From positions 682,001 to 746,000 of the forward strand of contig JAIWND010000015.1 in NCBI GenBank assembly GCA_025330725.1: 64,000 bases of DNA. The letters are read 5' to 3'. Every line of letters begins with the position of its first letter. The first letter of the stretch is position 1. Positions 49,638 through 61,407 of the stretch are shown piece after piece. Position numbers and translations under genes: made by a program. This stretch comes from Chlamydoabsidia padenii. Lineage: Eukaryota > Mucoromycota > Mucoromycetes > Mucorales > Cunninghamellaceae. The notes beneath the pieces are model-generated. The model had not been told where the DNA came from and did not search any database. It saw only the letters and a program-made list of their open reading frames with translations.

Positions 49638-50573
49638 ATGGCTCAGCCACAAATCAGGAGGAATACCTGGGATGGGTAAGTCAAATTGGATGAGACTGGG
49701 GCATGTTTGTGAAGAGAAAATAGGGTCATATGTGAATTCATGTATATTCACAAAGAATGGATCTGTCTGTGTATGTGTGGGTAAAAAAAAGGAATAAATA
49801 AAGTGTATTCAATGAACTTGTCAACTAGATGGTAAAGGGGCTTTTTACTGGTATGTAAAGTCTCTTTTATTTGTTTAGTTTGTTTATTCGCATACACTTT
49901 TTAGCGTCAACAAAAAAAGGGGGTGGGTGGGGTGACAAAACGAAAATTTGGCAATATGTGAACTGATCATACTTTTACTATACTTATATGATGAATGATA
50001 GGCCGCCGGGTGGTCGATCAGTGGTGGATGCAAGGGCAACTGAACTCTTACATGTGTATATCTATGATTATTGCAAGAAACACAACTTCCATCAAGCAGC
50101 TCGATCTTTTGCAGCGGAAGCCAATATCTCTACTGACCAACAACCCCCTATTGATATTGCAACGGGTTTTTTAGCGGATTGGTGGGGTGTCTTTTGGGAT
50201 GTCTATCATGCAAAAAACAAGGATGCTCAAGCAACTAAAGAAGCCGGAATACACGATGAAGTAAGTTTATCATTGTGACCATAAAAGGACTTATTTTGAT
50301 ACTAACAACTTTATTTTACTTATTCTTTCAAGTATCATGAACTCCTACGCAACAGAAAAGAGGAAGTACTTCAACAACAACGAAACTTCAGTATGCAACA
50401 AGCTGTCCAACAGCAACAACAACGCAGGGCTTCCGAAGTACAACGTTTGGCTCAATCACCACAACTTCAGCATCCACCCCATGGTCAACAGCAACAGGAT
50501 ACTCAACAGCAACAACAACAACAACAACAACAACAACAGCAACAACAACAGCAACAACAGCAGCAACAACAGC

Positions 50574-50613
<40 letters not shown>

Positions 50614-50627
50614 GCAACAGCAACAGC

Positions 50628-50703
<76 letters not shown>

Positions 50704-50704
50704 A

Positions 50705-50745
<41 letters not shown>

Positions 50746-51470
50746 ACAGCAACAGCAACAGCAACAACAGCAGCAATCCCAACAACAATTACAGCAGCAG
50801 CAACCACAACCTCACGTCCCATCACAGCAACTACAACAACAACCAGGTCAGTCACGAGACCATCGGCCTTCACCAGCAAGTAGTACAGCTTCATTACCAA
50901 ATAGTGGTTTACCTCCAACAAACAACAATACTGCTAATAACACCAACAATAATAACAACGGTGCCACTACAGGAAACGCAAATGCCAACGCCATGGTCAA
51001 TACTCCTCAAGCCTTACCAGCATCTTTACCTCAACAACATCCTGGCAATAGGCTTGGGGCCCCTTCTCCTTCCTTTTCTCCGCAACAAATGCAACGTCCT
51101 GGTCCTGGAAATCCTGCTGGAAACGAAAACATGGCTGGTCATCCTGAAGGAATGATGAATTCTCCTATGGTTGGTGCTCAAGGAATCCCAATGAATCCCC
51201 AAGGTCAAATGATGATGAACCAACGTCCAAATGCAGGTCCTCCTGCTGCCATCATTGCAAGCAGCATGAACATTTTGGGTTTTGGTGGTCGTGATCCGCA
51301 ATCATTGACACCGGAAGAAAGGGTAAGAAAACAAAGGAAGGGGAAGGGAAGGTTTGACTAAATTACTGACATCTGTCTTTTTGTTTTAGGCTGCCGTCCA
51401 AATGCAAATTCGAAGGCAAACAATGTACATCAATCAACCTGGAATGATGCGGAACCCGTAAGTGCCAATA

Positions 51471-51509
<39 letters not shown>

Positions 51510-54500
51510 CACTCCTTATGGATTTAAATTGATGATGTATCTCAATTCGATTCTAGTAACATGATGGTGAATAGTCAAGCACAATCCAGGCTTCAAATGC
51601 AACAACAACAAATTATGATGAATCAACAATTGTACCAGCAACAGCAACATATGCAGCAAGGTCAACCACAACAGCAACTTCAACAAGGACAAGCACAAGC
51701 ACCTCAGCAAAGTGGACAACCTCAGACCCAACAGCATCAACCCGCCCAACCATCGATACCATCACAGCAAGGCATTGGTCCTCAGCAAAACCCTCAAGGG
51801 CAACAACCACATCCTCAAGGTGCAGCTCAACAACCACAATCACAACCACAGCAAGGGGTACCACAGCCCGGGCAACAGGGCCAACCTGGACAACACCCTT
51901 CAGCAAATAATCAAACAGGTAAGAGCACAACTTTAATAGACAAATAGATTACGCAACAGTTCCAATACTCACCTAGTCATACTCATAAATATTTTGTAGG
52001 AAATGGTATAAGGCCGCCTGGCGCTATGGTTCCTGGTAGTGGTGCGCCCAACACATCTGGACCTGGTCAAATGGCTGGTAATATGCAAAATCCCAATTTG
52101 ATGTCTGGGCAATTCGGTGGTGGTGAAGGTAAAGTCAAAGAAAAAGGAACACGATAAAAAAGTCTCGTACTAATATATTCAATCTTACTTGCAGCAATGA
52201 ATATGATGCTCGCTCAACAAATGATGAAGAATGGACAAATGGCTGGCCTGACACCTCAACAGCAACAACAGCAACAGGTAAGCTGAAAAAAAAAAAAAAA
52301 ATGACGGGAAGTAAAAGATCAGATGGCTCATTTACATTCTGACTAGTTTTTGACACAACAACAACATCAACGGATGCTATTTAGTCAACGGAGGATGATG
52401 CAACAACAGCAGTTAACAAATCAAGGTGGTCAAACACCTCCCAATCCAAATATGGGTAGCCCTAATCCTCCAGCACCTATGAACGCCGGCTCACCACAAG
52501 ACGACAAGAATCGATCACCATTGGCTTTATACCAGAGACGACAGATGAACTACGTTATGCAACAACAACAACATCAAGATCAACAGCGTCAGCAGTATGG
52601 ACAGCAACAGCATGGCCAGACACCTCCACAACAGCAACCCCAACAAGTACATCCTACAAAACGCCAACGACCGAACCCTGATATTGATAAGCCAAATGGA
52701 TCTCAAGGTGCTAATCAGTCCCCTCAAATGGGTATGGCCTCTCCTCATGTTATGAATTCAGCTCAAACACCACAAAATACCAACAATATCCCGGGATCAT
52801 CTCAGGCTTCACCAGTCTTGTCGATGCAACAACGTCTTTCACAACAACAACATCAACAGTCTCCTTTTAATCAAGATCCTAATGTCAAGCCAAGCCAATC
52901 TCCTCAGATGAATCGAAACATGAACAAACAACAACATCCCAATCAGACACCTCAACAACTACCACAACAATTACCTATACAAGGAACACCCAATTTATCA
53001 CAACAAGGCATGCCGCCATCAGCTACGCCAAGGATGGGATGGAATCCGTCAACACAACAAGGTGGAGATATGCAATCACCAGGAATGGTAGAGGGGGATC
53101 AATCACCAGCAACGCAAGCAGCCGTGGCAACACCAGGTGGAAATGGCGGCATGATGAATAATGGACCAGTCAACAGCAACAATAACAACATGATGTCCTT
53201 TGATCTGGAACGCTTCATGATGAGCGACGGTGGTGATTTCGGTGAAATCTTTACTGCGGGGGATGATGGCGGTGAACACAATCTTCTGATGGGTGGCGAC
53301 AATAATGAAATGTTTGGAGGTGGCTTTTTGGCCAGTATGGGTGGCGGATTTGGGGGCGATTCAAGCTCGTCACTTGGTGGTATGGATAATGCAACATCAC
53401 TCCAACTCTATAGCGAACTAACCGGTCACAGCACCAAGGTATCTACTGTCGCTTTCTCTTTGGACGGCCAATGGTTGGCAAGTGCGGGACACGACAGAAA
53501 GGTGCTTATCTGGGCGGTACATGACAAACTCTTACGGTGGACTTTAGAAGGCCACACTAGTCAAATCACTTGTGCTCGATGGAGTCCGGACCAACGAAAT
53601 CTATTGGTGACAAGCTCCTATGACAAGACGTTGCGGGTATGGGATATAGGTCAAGCAATGAAGGGTGGTGGTGGTCAAGGTGATGTGAAACAGATCGCCA
53701 AATTTGATTGCAAGGCTGAAATCACTGCTGTAGATTTTGCTCCTGATCGTCCTGATACAGTTTGCTCTTTGGACGCTGAAGGTGAACTCAATGTTTGGCA
53801 TATTCCTTCCTCAAAATGTGAAAAAACCATCAAAATAGTAAGTATAGAAAGAAAAGAAAAAGAAAAAGAAGACAAGTAGCCATGGGTATTAACTTGAAAA
53901 TGGTATCTACTTTTTGTGGTGTAGGCGGCGTCGAAATCACTCTTTGCTGCCAATCCCTTACGCTTCCATCCACGACTTGGCAAAATCCTTGCGTGCGCAG
54001 CTGGAAACCAACTCTTTGTCATCGATATTGATGTAGTCAAGAACAACACGTCAAGTGCGGACACGGCGGCAGTACGTACTATCAATGCTGATCACTCGAA
54101 AAACATATGCAGTTTGGACTGGTCGACTGATGGTAGTTATCTGGTCGCTTCCTCCGAAAATGCGGTGATGGTATACGAAACGGGCCAATGGAAACTGATC
54201 AACAGGCATACTGCAACCGACAAGATCTCAGCATGTGCCTTTGTGATGCCAACAACAAACAGCAACAATAATGGAGCTTCTTCTGGTGGTTCGAACGCTG
54301 GAACTGCTGCGGGTGGTGTTACTGGTGCCGAAAAACTACGTGTGGTGTATGGTACTTATGAAGCCATCTATGTCTGGCAATGTAGTGTCCCTGGTGTACA
54401 ACCAAAACAAGCAGGTAAACAATCAGGAATGGTCACTGGACTGGCATGCATCAATACGAACGGACAAACCATCATGGCCTCGGCAAGTCACTATAAAGAA

Positions 54501-54527
54501 AAGAACCTTATGTTATGGACACTCTAA
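49638..54527 (+). CDS. LEUNIG-like transcriptional corepressor (LUFS/LisH domain, poly-Gln, WD40)
   Basis: 1340 residues from exons 49638..49675, 50002..50260, 50333..51322, 51390..51457, 51557..51918, 52000..52128, 52195..52277, 52347..53837 and 53925..54527. The N-terminal LUFS domain is clear: a LisH helix pair (ATELLHVYIYDYCKKHNFHQ) and TGFLADWWGVFWDVYHAKN, matching plant LEUNIG and the Flo8-type fungal N-terminus. Residues about 157-247 are 91 uninterrupted Gln (CAA/CAG), followed by a Gln/Pro/Asn-rich linker of about 700 residues. WD40 repeats begin near residue 1000 (LTGHSTKVSTVAFSLDGQWL, LEGHTSQITCARWSPD) and run to the C-terminus LWTL. LUG proteins bridge SSBP-type adaptors to repressors. 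Intron 1 (326 nt) is by far the longest in the gene. A poly(A) signal lies at 54844-54849. Confidence 0.9.
50504..50776 (+). repeat. CAA/CAG tract coding 91 consecutive glutamines
   Basis: 273 nt of only CAA and CAG codons in mixed order inside exon 3 of the LEUNIG-like gene. Stretches of pure CAA or alternating CAA-CAG suggest local expansions. Reading frames of poly-Leu, poly-Val/Ala or poly-Asn across it are shadows. Confidence 0.95.
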
Positions 54528-55558
54528 TTCTTTTGAAGGGATAATGGAACATCATCATCAACAACAACATCAACAACAAGAATCACGAACAAGACTGGCC
54601 CGATCACGCTCAGTATATATATACATATCCTCCTCCTCCCTCCCCATCTAGTGATAGTGTCTTCTTGTTTTTTTATTACCCCAACTCCCTTCTATACATA
54701 TATATCACTACTTTTACTATTATTGTTTTTACTCTCATACTTAAATCATCTTCTCCTTTTTTATATGGTCCTGTTTGTGTCTTTTTTAGGTCCTATTGTA
54801 TCATTCCACTTTTTTTTTTTTTTTTTTTGAAACTTTTTACTGAAATAAAGAAAAAAGAAAATAGACCATTCTTTTTTTATTGACACACAAGAACAAAACT
54901 CATTTCAAAACCCGCTTACTCTCGCCTGGAATCTTAAGAGAGCTCTACAGCCTTAATGAACAAGCGATGCTAATGACAAAAGTGACCATGTGCATTCCTT
55001 AGCCTATTTCCAACAAACTTTACATAATGGCCAATATACCAAGTCCACTGTATCGAGCACCATAGCCTCATGATCGTTTTAACCTGAGTTTTCTAGAAAA
55101 AGGATATGAAATGAAAATTGATATGTATCCAATAATATAAAAGGAGGGGTTGGATGTCGGGATGTAAAAAGCGGGGATTGGATTGCGGCTATTGCATTGT
55201 CGTTTCCTATTCGGGAAATCAAAGTGCATTGGTATGCATGAATGACCCCTCCTTTTTTTTCCAGTATGGTATTGCTGTATTCTTTTTCTCTTGATGTATG
55301 TATAATAAGAGACGTGGGAAACAATTATATTAATGAGGACGTATAGATATGGGTCATACAGTATATTGAAAAAAGAGCCAAGCGTTTCTTTGTTTTATTA
55401 TTGAAAAAGTAAGAGGCTAAAGGGGTAAAGGGAAAAAAAGGGGGGGCTGATCCGAAAAAAAAAAAGGTGAAAGAAAAAGAAAGACAATGTGGTGTGTATG
55501 TGTGTTTGTTGTATATACAGAAAGGTATTACCGAGTGAAGCATCTCCATTCTTTTTTT
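54528..55558. other. Intergenic between convergent genes
   Basis: LUG-like 3' UTR with AATAAA at 54844-54849, a near-match element CGGGTTTTGAA (54904-54914, minus strand), AAAGCGGGGATTGGATTG near 55168-55185, and A/G-rich 3' flank of the zinc-ribbon gene. No gene seen. Confidence 0.5.
54904..54914 (-). promoter_or_regulatory. Near-match of the recurrent element (CGGGTTTTGAA)
   Basis: One mismatch (T for R) in a convergent spacer, so not obviously a promoter of a coding gene. Confidence 0.35.
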
Positions 55559-55894
55559 TTAAAAACGTTGAGGGACTTGGTATTGCTGTGGTGGAGAGGG
55601 TTGTTGATAATGTTGATGTTGATTATAAAAGTACGGTTCTGAATGCATAGGGTGGAAATAAGTCGGGGGTTGAAAATGAAGAGGAGGTTTACGCACGTAT
55701 AAATGTTGATATGTATCGTATACCCAACATCTAGAACAGGGTTCGTTGGTCAAGAATCGATTACAATGTTCACATTTCTTATGACAATCGGAACAAAACC
55801 AATCAGATGCTAATGGTTTCTCGCATTCCCCACACATGACCTTGTCAAGGTCGGAAGGAGTGGGCGATGAAGGTGGTGAAGGGAAGAAATCCAT
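55559..55894 (-). CDS. Small double zinc-ribbon protein, unknown function
   Basis: Intronless, 111 residues. Eight cysteines form four CxxC knuckles in a compact block: CGECEKPLASDWFCSDC followed by CEHCNRFLTNEPCSRC, the pattern of tandem zinc ribbons binding two zinc ions. The head is Pro/Ser-rich (FFPSPPSSPTPS) and the tail is rich in Pro, Tyr, His and Gln (HYQQPSPPQQYQ), possibly prion-like or an interaction tail. The open frame extends further upstream, but the ATG at 55894 is preferred because the extension is low-complexity Ser/Leu from a CT-rich leader. No named family recognised. Confidence 0.65.
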   Translation of the reverse strand: MDFFPSPPSSPTPSDLDKVMCGECEKPLASDWFCSDCHKKCEHCNRFLTNEPCSRCWVYDTYQHLYVRKPPLHFQPPTYFHPMHSEPYFYNQHQHYQQPSPPQQYQVPQRF

Positions 55895-56839
55895 AATCGT
55901 CGGGGTTAAAAAAAAAGTGAGTGTGAAGGAAAGGAATGAGTGTATGGGGGTGATGGTAGGGAAGGGAGAGGGGATATTTATTTCGAAAAGAGTTGGGATG
56001 AGAAGAAAAAAAGAAAGAGAAAGAAAGAGAGAGAGAGAGAGAGAAAGGCTGTTCTTTATTCTTTTTTTTCCAAAAAGAACAAGAAAGAGCATGATTCGGA
56101 TCTGCATTGATATGCGTATCGCCTTTTTTTCTATTTATCCATCTTTATTCATTTCCCTCTTTTAATGAAGATGCATGATTTGTGGTTAAACCTATACCCA
56201 AGCTTTTTTTTTTTTTTCTTTTTTTTCGCTTCAATGGCACAGACGATCACTTTTGTCCGCCAGTCATCCAATGAATTCCCCGAGTACATAAACAGGATTG
56301 GCTATGTTCATAGTCTTTTTTTCAATATCAGATCTATTTTTATAAAGTACTCGGAGAACGGCCAATTAAAATTCAGTAAGCTTTAACAGGAACCCCCTTC
56401 GTTGTCTCAAACAGGAGATCATCCTCATTATCATGGAACGAAATAGGAGAAATAAGGCGGTCAACTTCATTCTCATGCCGCAAACGTAAATCGGTTAACT
56501 ATGTATTCATGCATAAACGAGCAAGCCTGTCTGACGGAGGTTTAAAAACATCTCAATCCAAGCTATTATGGGATGGTAAAAGGTGGTTGCCGAGAACAAA
56601 AAAAAAAAAAAAAAAAAAGACTCCCTAAAGCATACAATTGAAGAACAATGCATGACGAGTAATCTTCTCCTAAAATAAAAAACTGACACTTTTAGATATT
56701 TGATGCATAGAGATATACATTCATGCATAAATATATCCACTGATGGATCGCAATGTAAATCGATGTAGGGGTAAATAATTATATAAAACATGTTTCTTTA
56801 TTAAAGAGAGATCAAAAAACAACAACAATATAATATGAA
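55895..56839. other. Intergenic: zinc-ribbon gene leader and 3' flank of reductase gene
   Basis: A/G-rich leader with a GA repeat (about 56025-56045), T-rich stretch 56202-56228, A20 tract 56599-56618, and TTTATT (56797-56802) as minus-strand poly(A) signal. No gene seen. Confidence 0.55.
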
Positions 56840-58293
56840 CTAAAATCTAATCACTTGTTTTTCTAGACCATAACCTTGAATACCTTGTTCGACCGCAGAT
56901 TTGACAGCTTGTTCATTCCAATCGACTTTGATCCATTTTGGTTCCACAAAACCACGAGTCTTGATTAAATCGATTAGTTCTTTCACCATCCTTGTACGTT
57001 CTTCAATGCTGTGAGTACCCGTCCAGTGAGACATCCAGAATCCACGGAAGGCCAAGTTCTTGAAGATAAATAAAGACGCAGGTACAGCCAAAGGTACTTT
57101 TGCCATCGCCCCATAAGTAACATATTGTCCGTTCGCACTAAAACACAGTATTGATTTATAGTTAGTTTATTCTATCCATGCATTTTCTTTATTACCCACC
57201 ACAAAGTCACCCTATCCTCCTTACTTGCCTTAAATGACGGGCCATTTCAGTTGCTGATTTGCCACCCATACAGTTTAATCCCAATTTCGGTTGTCCCCAT
57301 TCTTTGATGATTGTTTTTGTTTCGTGGCTACCCAAAGCGTCATCAGTGATAATGTGAGTGGCACCTAGTTGTTTCAATTCTCGTCGCAGTTTGTCGATAT
57401 CAGGTCTAAAGAGAGAGAGAGAGAGAGAGAGTGTGTGTGTGTGTGAGTGTGTGTGAGATGTGTTCTGTTAGTCATGATTAAGCGTCTATTGATCAATTAC
57501 CTATTACGAACAACATTGATTGTCTTGATACCCCATGCTTTAGCTAGCTGAATCACCGATTGTTCTACCGCACTGTTGGCACCATTTTGGATCACACAAT
57601 CACCTATCAAGTTGGATATATATATAAAAGCACATCATTAGTGACCTGCTCTAATATGATAAACTCCGTATCTATCTTTTTACCTCTTTTGAGATCGACA
57701 AAGTATTTTAGCATTCGATAAGCTGTACAAGGGTTAACAGAGAGAGTGGCTAGTTGTACTGGAGAGACACCACTAGAATCAATATCGTTGTGAGGCAATA
57801 CTAGTTGGAAATCAGACGCCGGACCAGCAGCAGAAGTCCACCAAGTACCATAACCTGCCTGAGCCATAATGACTTGGTCACCCACCTTGAGATTTTTGAC
57901 ATTATAACCTGTTGCAATCACTTGAGCCACACCTTCATTACCACCCACAGCGTATTTCGTATCGTCAGTTTCGGCCAGTAATTCAAAGGACGGTTCAAGT
58001 GGGTAAACACCTTGGACTTGGTTGATATCAGCAGGATTAATGGGTGAGGCAAGAAACTTGAAATGAACAGTATCAGCTGTCAAAGCAGGTAAAGGATAAG
58101 AGTTCCACCTATAGTATTGTATTGAAAGGTTTAAACAGGTCATTCTTTAACCATTATTCTTTTTTAAATGCACTTACTTGAGGACTTGTGAAGGATTTCC
58201 ATATTGAGAATATACCAAAGCATCAACAGTATGTCTAGAGTGAGCTGTCGTATAAGCTCTTAGAAAAAGTCGACTAAGTATAAAGGAGAGCGT
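56840..58293 (-). CDS. ETR1: Mitochondrial trans-2-enoyl-CoA/ACP reductase (MECR/Etr1), start codon unresolved
   Basis: Last reductive step of mitochondrial type II fatty-acid synthesis (NADPH). Exons ..58178, 58108..57684, 57603..57501, 57405..57229 and 57137..56840. MDR-family marks: [57 protein letters not shown], the cofactor region [17 protein letters not shown] and [29 protein letters not shown] and [10 protein letters not shown]. The N-terminus [15 protein letters not shown] is a good mitochondrial presequence, but the open frame upstream contains no ATG. An ACG at 58293 is in frame; the ATG at 58310 is one base off. Intron 4 uses a GC donor (AG|GCAAGT at 57228). The assignment is firm; the 5' end is not. 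Confidence 0.88.
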
Positions 58294-58571
58294 GTATAAA
58301 GTGACACCATGGTCAAAAAAGTAAATATAAACTGGAAAGAGAAGGAAGAGAACAAGATAGGCCCGATAGCGCAATAGTTCAAGCCAAATCGGAATTTAAA
58401 TTTTTTATTTTTTTATGTTGTTTCAGTTTTTATTTTTTTTCTCTCTTTTCTTTTTCCTTCTCTCTTTTCAATCATCTTGCACTCTTTATCAATACACACA
58501 ACTTGTCTATCATTACGCCTCTCTTCTTATTTGACCTCTCCTGTTGATTTAACAGCATCAATTATACCAGT
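58294..58571. other. Short divergent promoter of ETR1 and REG1-like genes
   Basis: Contains a degenerate element CGGAATTTAAA (58390-58400), a T/C-rich leader for the plus-strand gene, and a pyrimidine tract ending in CCAG on the minus strand (near 58332) that could be an acceptor of a 5' UTR intron of ETR1. Confidence 0.45.
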
Positions 58572-60580
58572 ATGCCAAAGAAACACTCTGCTGACGACGA
58601 TAGCGAATCTCAAAAACGGACGGATGTACAGTCTCCCGAAGTCTGTGTCGATTATCTTTCCTATACATTCGACGAAATGGATTTGGCAGCTTCTTGGAGA
58701 ATGATGACCAAGCAAAAGAAGGACATTGTAAATGGGATTCGGTTGGAAAATGCTTCTTGGCGTACGTGGGCGAAACAGCGAAATCACCTCAAGACCATCA
58801 GCCCGGAAACTCTCAACTGGTAAGAGAGAGAAGAAAAGCAGAAAAAAAAAAAAAAAAAAAAAGGAAATCTAAACTAGGAATAACTTTTTATATATTGTAA
58901 AGGTTGAAGGATAGTGATGTGACCTGGCTTTATGGTCCTCTACATACAGTGACAAAGTCTGAACAAAACGACAGATATGCTCCCAAGGAATCCAGTGCTC
59001 ACGACAAATTTGGTCTTATCCATGCGTCTGATCTGCCTTTGACCGATAAGGCTATCACGGGGACACCTTCTGCACCACCATTGCCATCTACCACTGTAAC
59101 ACGAACCACGTCAAATACTATTGGAGCACCAGATATCAACAATCCTGTAGATGCAACAACAGCGGCAATAACGTCAACATCACCATCACCATCACCATCA
59201 CCAAAACAGCAACAGCAACAGAAGCAACCACAACAGCAACAAGAACGACGACCATTAAAATCAGCTCTCAAGAAAGTCACCATGTCTGATATTCTACGAC
59301 GATCAGCATCAGAATTCCATGTCAGCGATCTGAACGAACCTGGCGCAACCTCTATCTCACTCTCAGAAGCCAATCGACAACTCGGTGCATTCTCTCCTGC
59401 TGTCATCGCTACACACCGACAACCTAAATTACGATTCAATCAACGTGTGGAACAATACATGGTGATTTCGGATGATGATGCAAGCAGTGCCAATGGATCT
59501 CTACCAAAGGTGAAAATGACTGCCAATCTTCCTTCTCGATATGAAGTCAACTCTGATCGTACGAATACTGGTGCTACTGGGCGACAATCGGAATCTCATG
59601 ATAATACTGGTGGGTACCATAGCAAAAACAGAACCACCACCAACGTTGATGATACAAGTACTGATGAAGAACACCTTGAAAATGTAATGGATGAAAATGG
59701 CAATGACAGCGACAATGGTATTCAATCTGGTTATCAACATCGTAATGACAATGGACAATTATATCGCCGGGCTTCTCGTTACATGGTTAGCAGTGACGAG
59801 GAAGATGACGAGGACGAAGATGACGAAGACGAAGACGAGGATGGTGGCATTGTTATGTATCATCATCATCACAACAATAACAACAATACACCAAGATCAA
59901 TCAAGCGTATTGAACCTACTATACTCAAATGTAGCTCTTACTCTGATAACTCGGTTGCTTCCTCTTTATCTCGCCGAGGCTCACTCTCATCGTGGGACGA
60001 TAATGACGACGACGATAGAAGATCAGTACATTTACCCGACTACCAACTCCATCGACGTGCTAATAATACATCAAATCAATCATCTATTCAATGGGAAGGA
60101 CAAACCTGTGTAGTTTACGACGTAGCACCCTCAGATATGGATAGTGACTTTGTGGATGATGATTGGGATTTACAACGACAATCTCCTGATAATAATGACA
60201 ACAGCGTGGATGATAATGACATTGATGATATTGGAAATGTTAATATTGTAATTGATTATGGTACCAGCACCAGCAGCACCAGCAGCAGCACCAGCAGCAG
60301 TAATACACCTAATGATCCAGTGCGACAGAAATCACCGATGCAAGTGGATGTACCAAAATCAAGACAACCCATTGATCCTCCAACCATTCTCTCACCAGGG
60401 AAGGCATCTAAATCACAACCTACCAGTGAACCATCCACCATTGACGCTATACATACCGGATCATCATCATCATCATCTTCTTCTTCCGATCCTATCACTG
60501 ACCGACAACAACAATCTTCTTCTCCATCTGTCTTTGGCAATATCGGTCATTGGGCATCCTCTTACTTTTGGAAATCATAG
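58572..60580 (+). CDS. REG1: Reg1-like protein phosphatase 1 regulatory subunit
   Basis: 641 residues from exons 58572..58819 and 58903..60580. Reg1 targets PP1 (Glc7) to Snf1 in glucose repression. The N-terminal block VDYLSYTFDEMDLAASWRMM then RLENASWRTWAKQRNHLKT and SPETLNWLKDSDVTWLYGPL is the conserved fungal domain (DUF1752-type) shared with Reg1/Reg2. A downstream region KLRFNQRVEQYMVI carries KLRF, a PP1-docking RVxF-type motif in the position where Reg1 has its own; KKVTM nearby is a weaker candidate. The remainder is disordered, with an acidic run near EEDDEDEDDEDEDEDGG, Asn/Asp patches and Ser runs. The C-terminus FGNIGHWASSYFWKS looks conserved. AATAAA lies near 60830-60835. Confidence 0.87.
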
Positions 60581-61407
60581 ATAGGAAATTTTATGTTTGT
60601 TTTACCCCTTTCCCCTCCCCCCTCCCTTTTTTTTTTTTTTTTTTTTTTATCTTGTTTTGCTTTTTACATACTGTATCATTTCTCCCCTCCTTCTTCCCAT
60701 ATTACCTGCATTTCACCTTCTCTTTTTAATTTACCATTGCACCCCTCCACCGTTTTACATACTTTTTTATAACATTACAAATTGGAATACGTATCACATA
60801 CATACACATAGCTCACTCATATATTTGTTAATAAAAAAACGATGTTACAATCTGTCATGGTGCATAAAAAAAGGGTTTGACATGTCTCTTGTCTATATGG
60901 TATCAAGATACATAATGTTTGGCACGGGTACTCTTAACTATTTGGGATAGCCATTCTTTGACTGGAATCCACCTACTAAATACTCAGTGGGGCTTTTGAG
61001 TTCGAACAAGTGATCAATTTATAGGGCAATTGTCAACCTTCTCCAATCACAATATCCTATCTCTGACATCTGTCCAAACAGGGTCCGCTTCATCAATTCC
61101 ACATGGCCAACTTGGTCAAGTGGCTTACTTTACTCCAACTTGAATATCAGAGATGCCAATATTCAACATCATCCTTCCCTTTGTAGAATCATTGTTGTCA
61201 TTTTTAAGTTTGTGTTAGGATCACCGATTTTTTCGTTTTTGGAAGCTCACGCATTGACGAAAAAATCGGCCTTTTAAAATTTGTTTTCAACCTTCCTATT
61301 ATGTCTATCTGACGCACAATGAATTCTTCTGCCTCTCTTTCACTTTTTTTTTTTTTTTATATATATATACATTTTTATTTTATCTCTGTGTCTTCTCATT
61401 CACCTTG
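60581..61407. other. Intergenic: REG1-like 3' UTR and formin promoter
   Basis: T/C-rich 3' UTR, AATAAA near 60830-60835, a degenerate element CGGCCTTTTAAAA near 61266-61278, and TTTTTATATATATATA (about 61354-61369) as a TATA-rich leader about 40 bp before the formin ATG. A short hairpin-like pair ATCACCGATTTTTTCG / CGAAAAAATCGGCC occurs at about 61221-61273. No gene seen. Confidence 0.5.

Noticed and set aside
50388..50921. Long antisense poly-Leu and poly-Val/Ala frames and plus-strand poly-Asn frame
   Set aside because: Frame shadows of the CAA/CAG repeat; the Gln frame continues the LUFS and WD40 domains.
55895..56107. N-terminal extension of the zinc-ribbon protein
   Set aside because: Extension is low-complexity Ser/Leu/Phe encoded by a purine-rich leader; the ATG at 55894 fits the compact product.
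61221..61273. Possible intrinsic hairpin ATCACCGATTTTTTCG / CGAAAAAATCGG
   Set aside because: Mentioned only in the spacer entry; likely an incidental inverted repeat, and bacterial-type terminators do not apply here.
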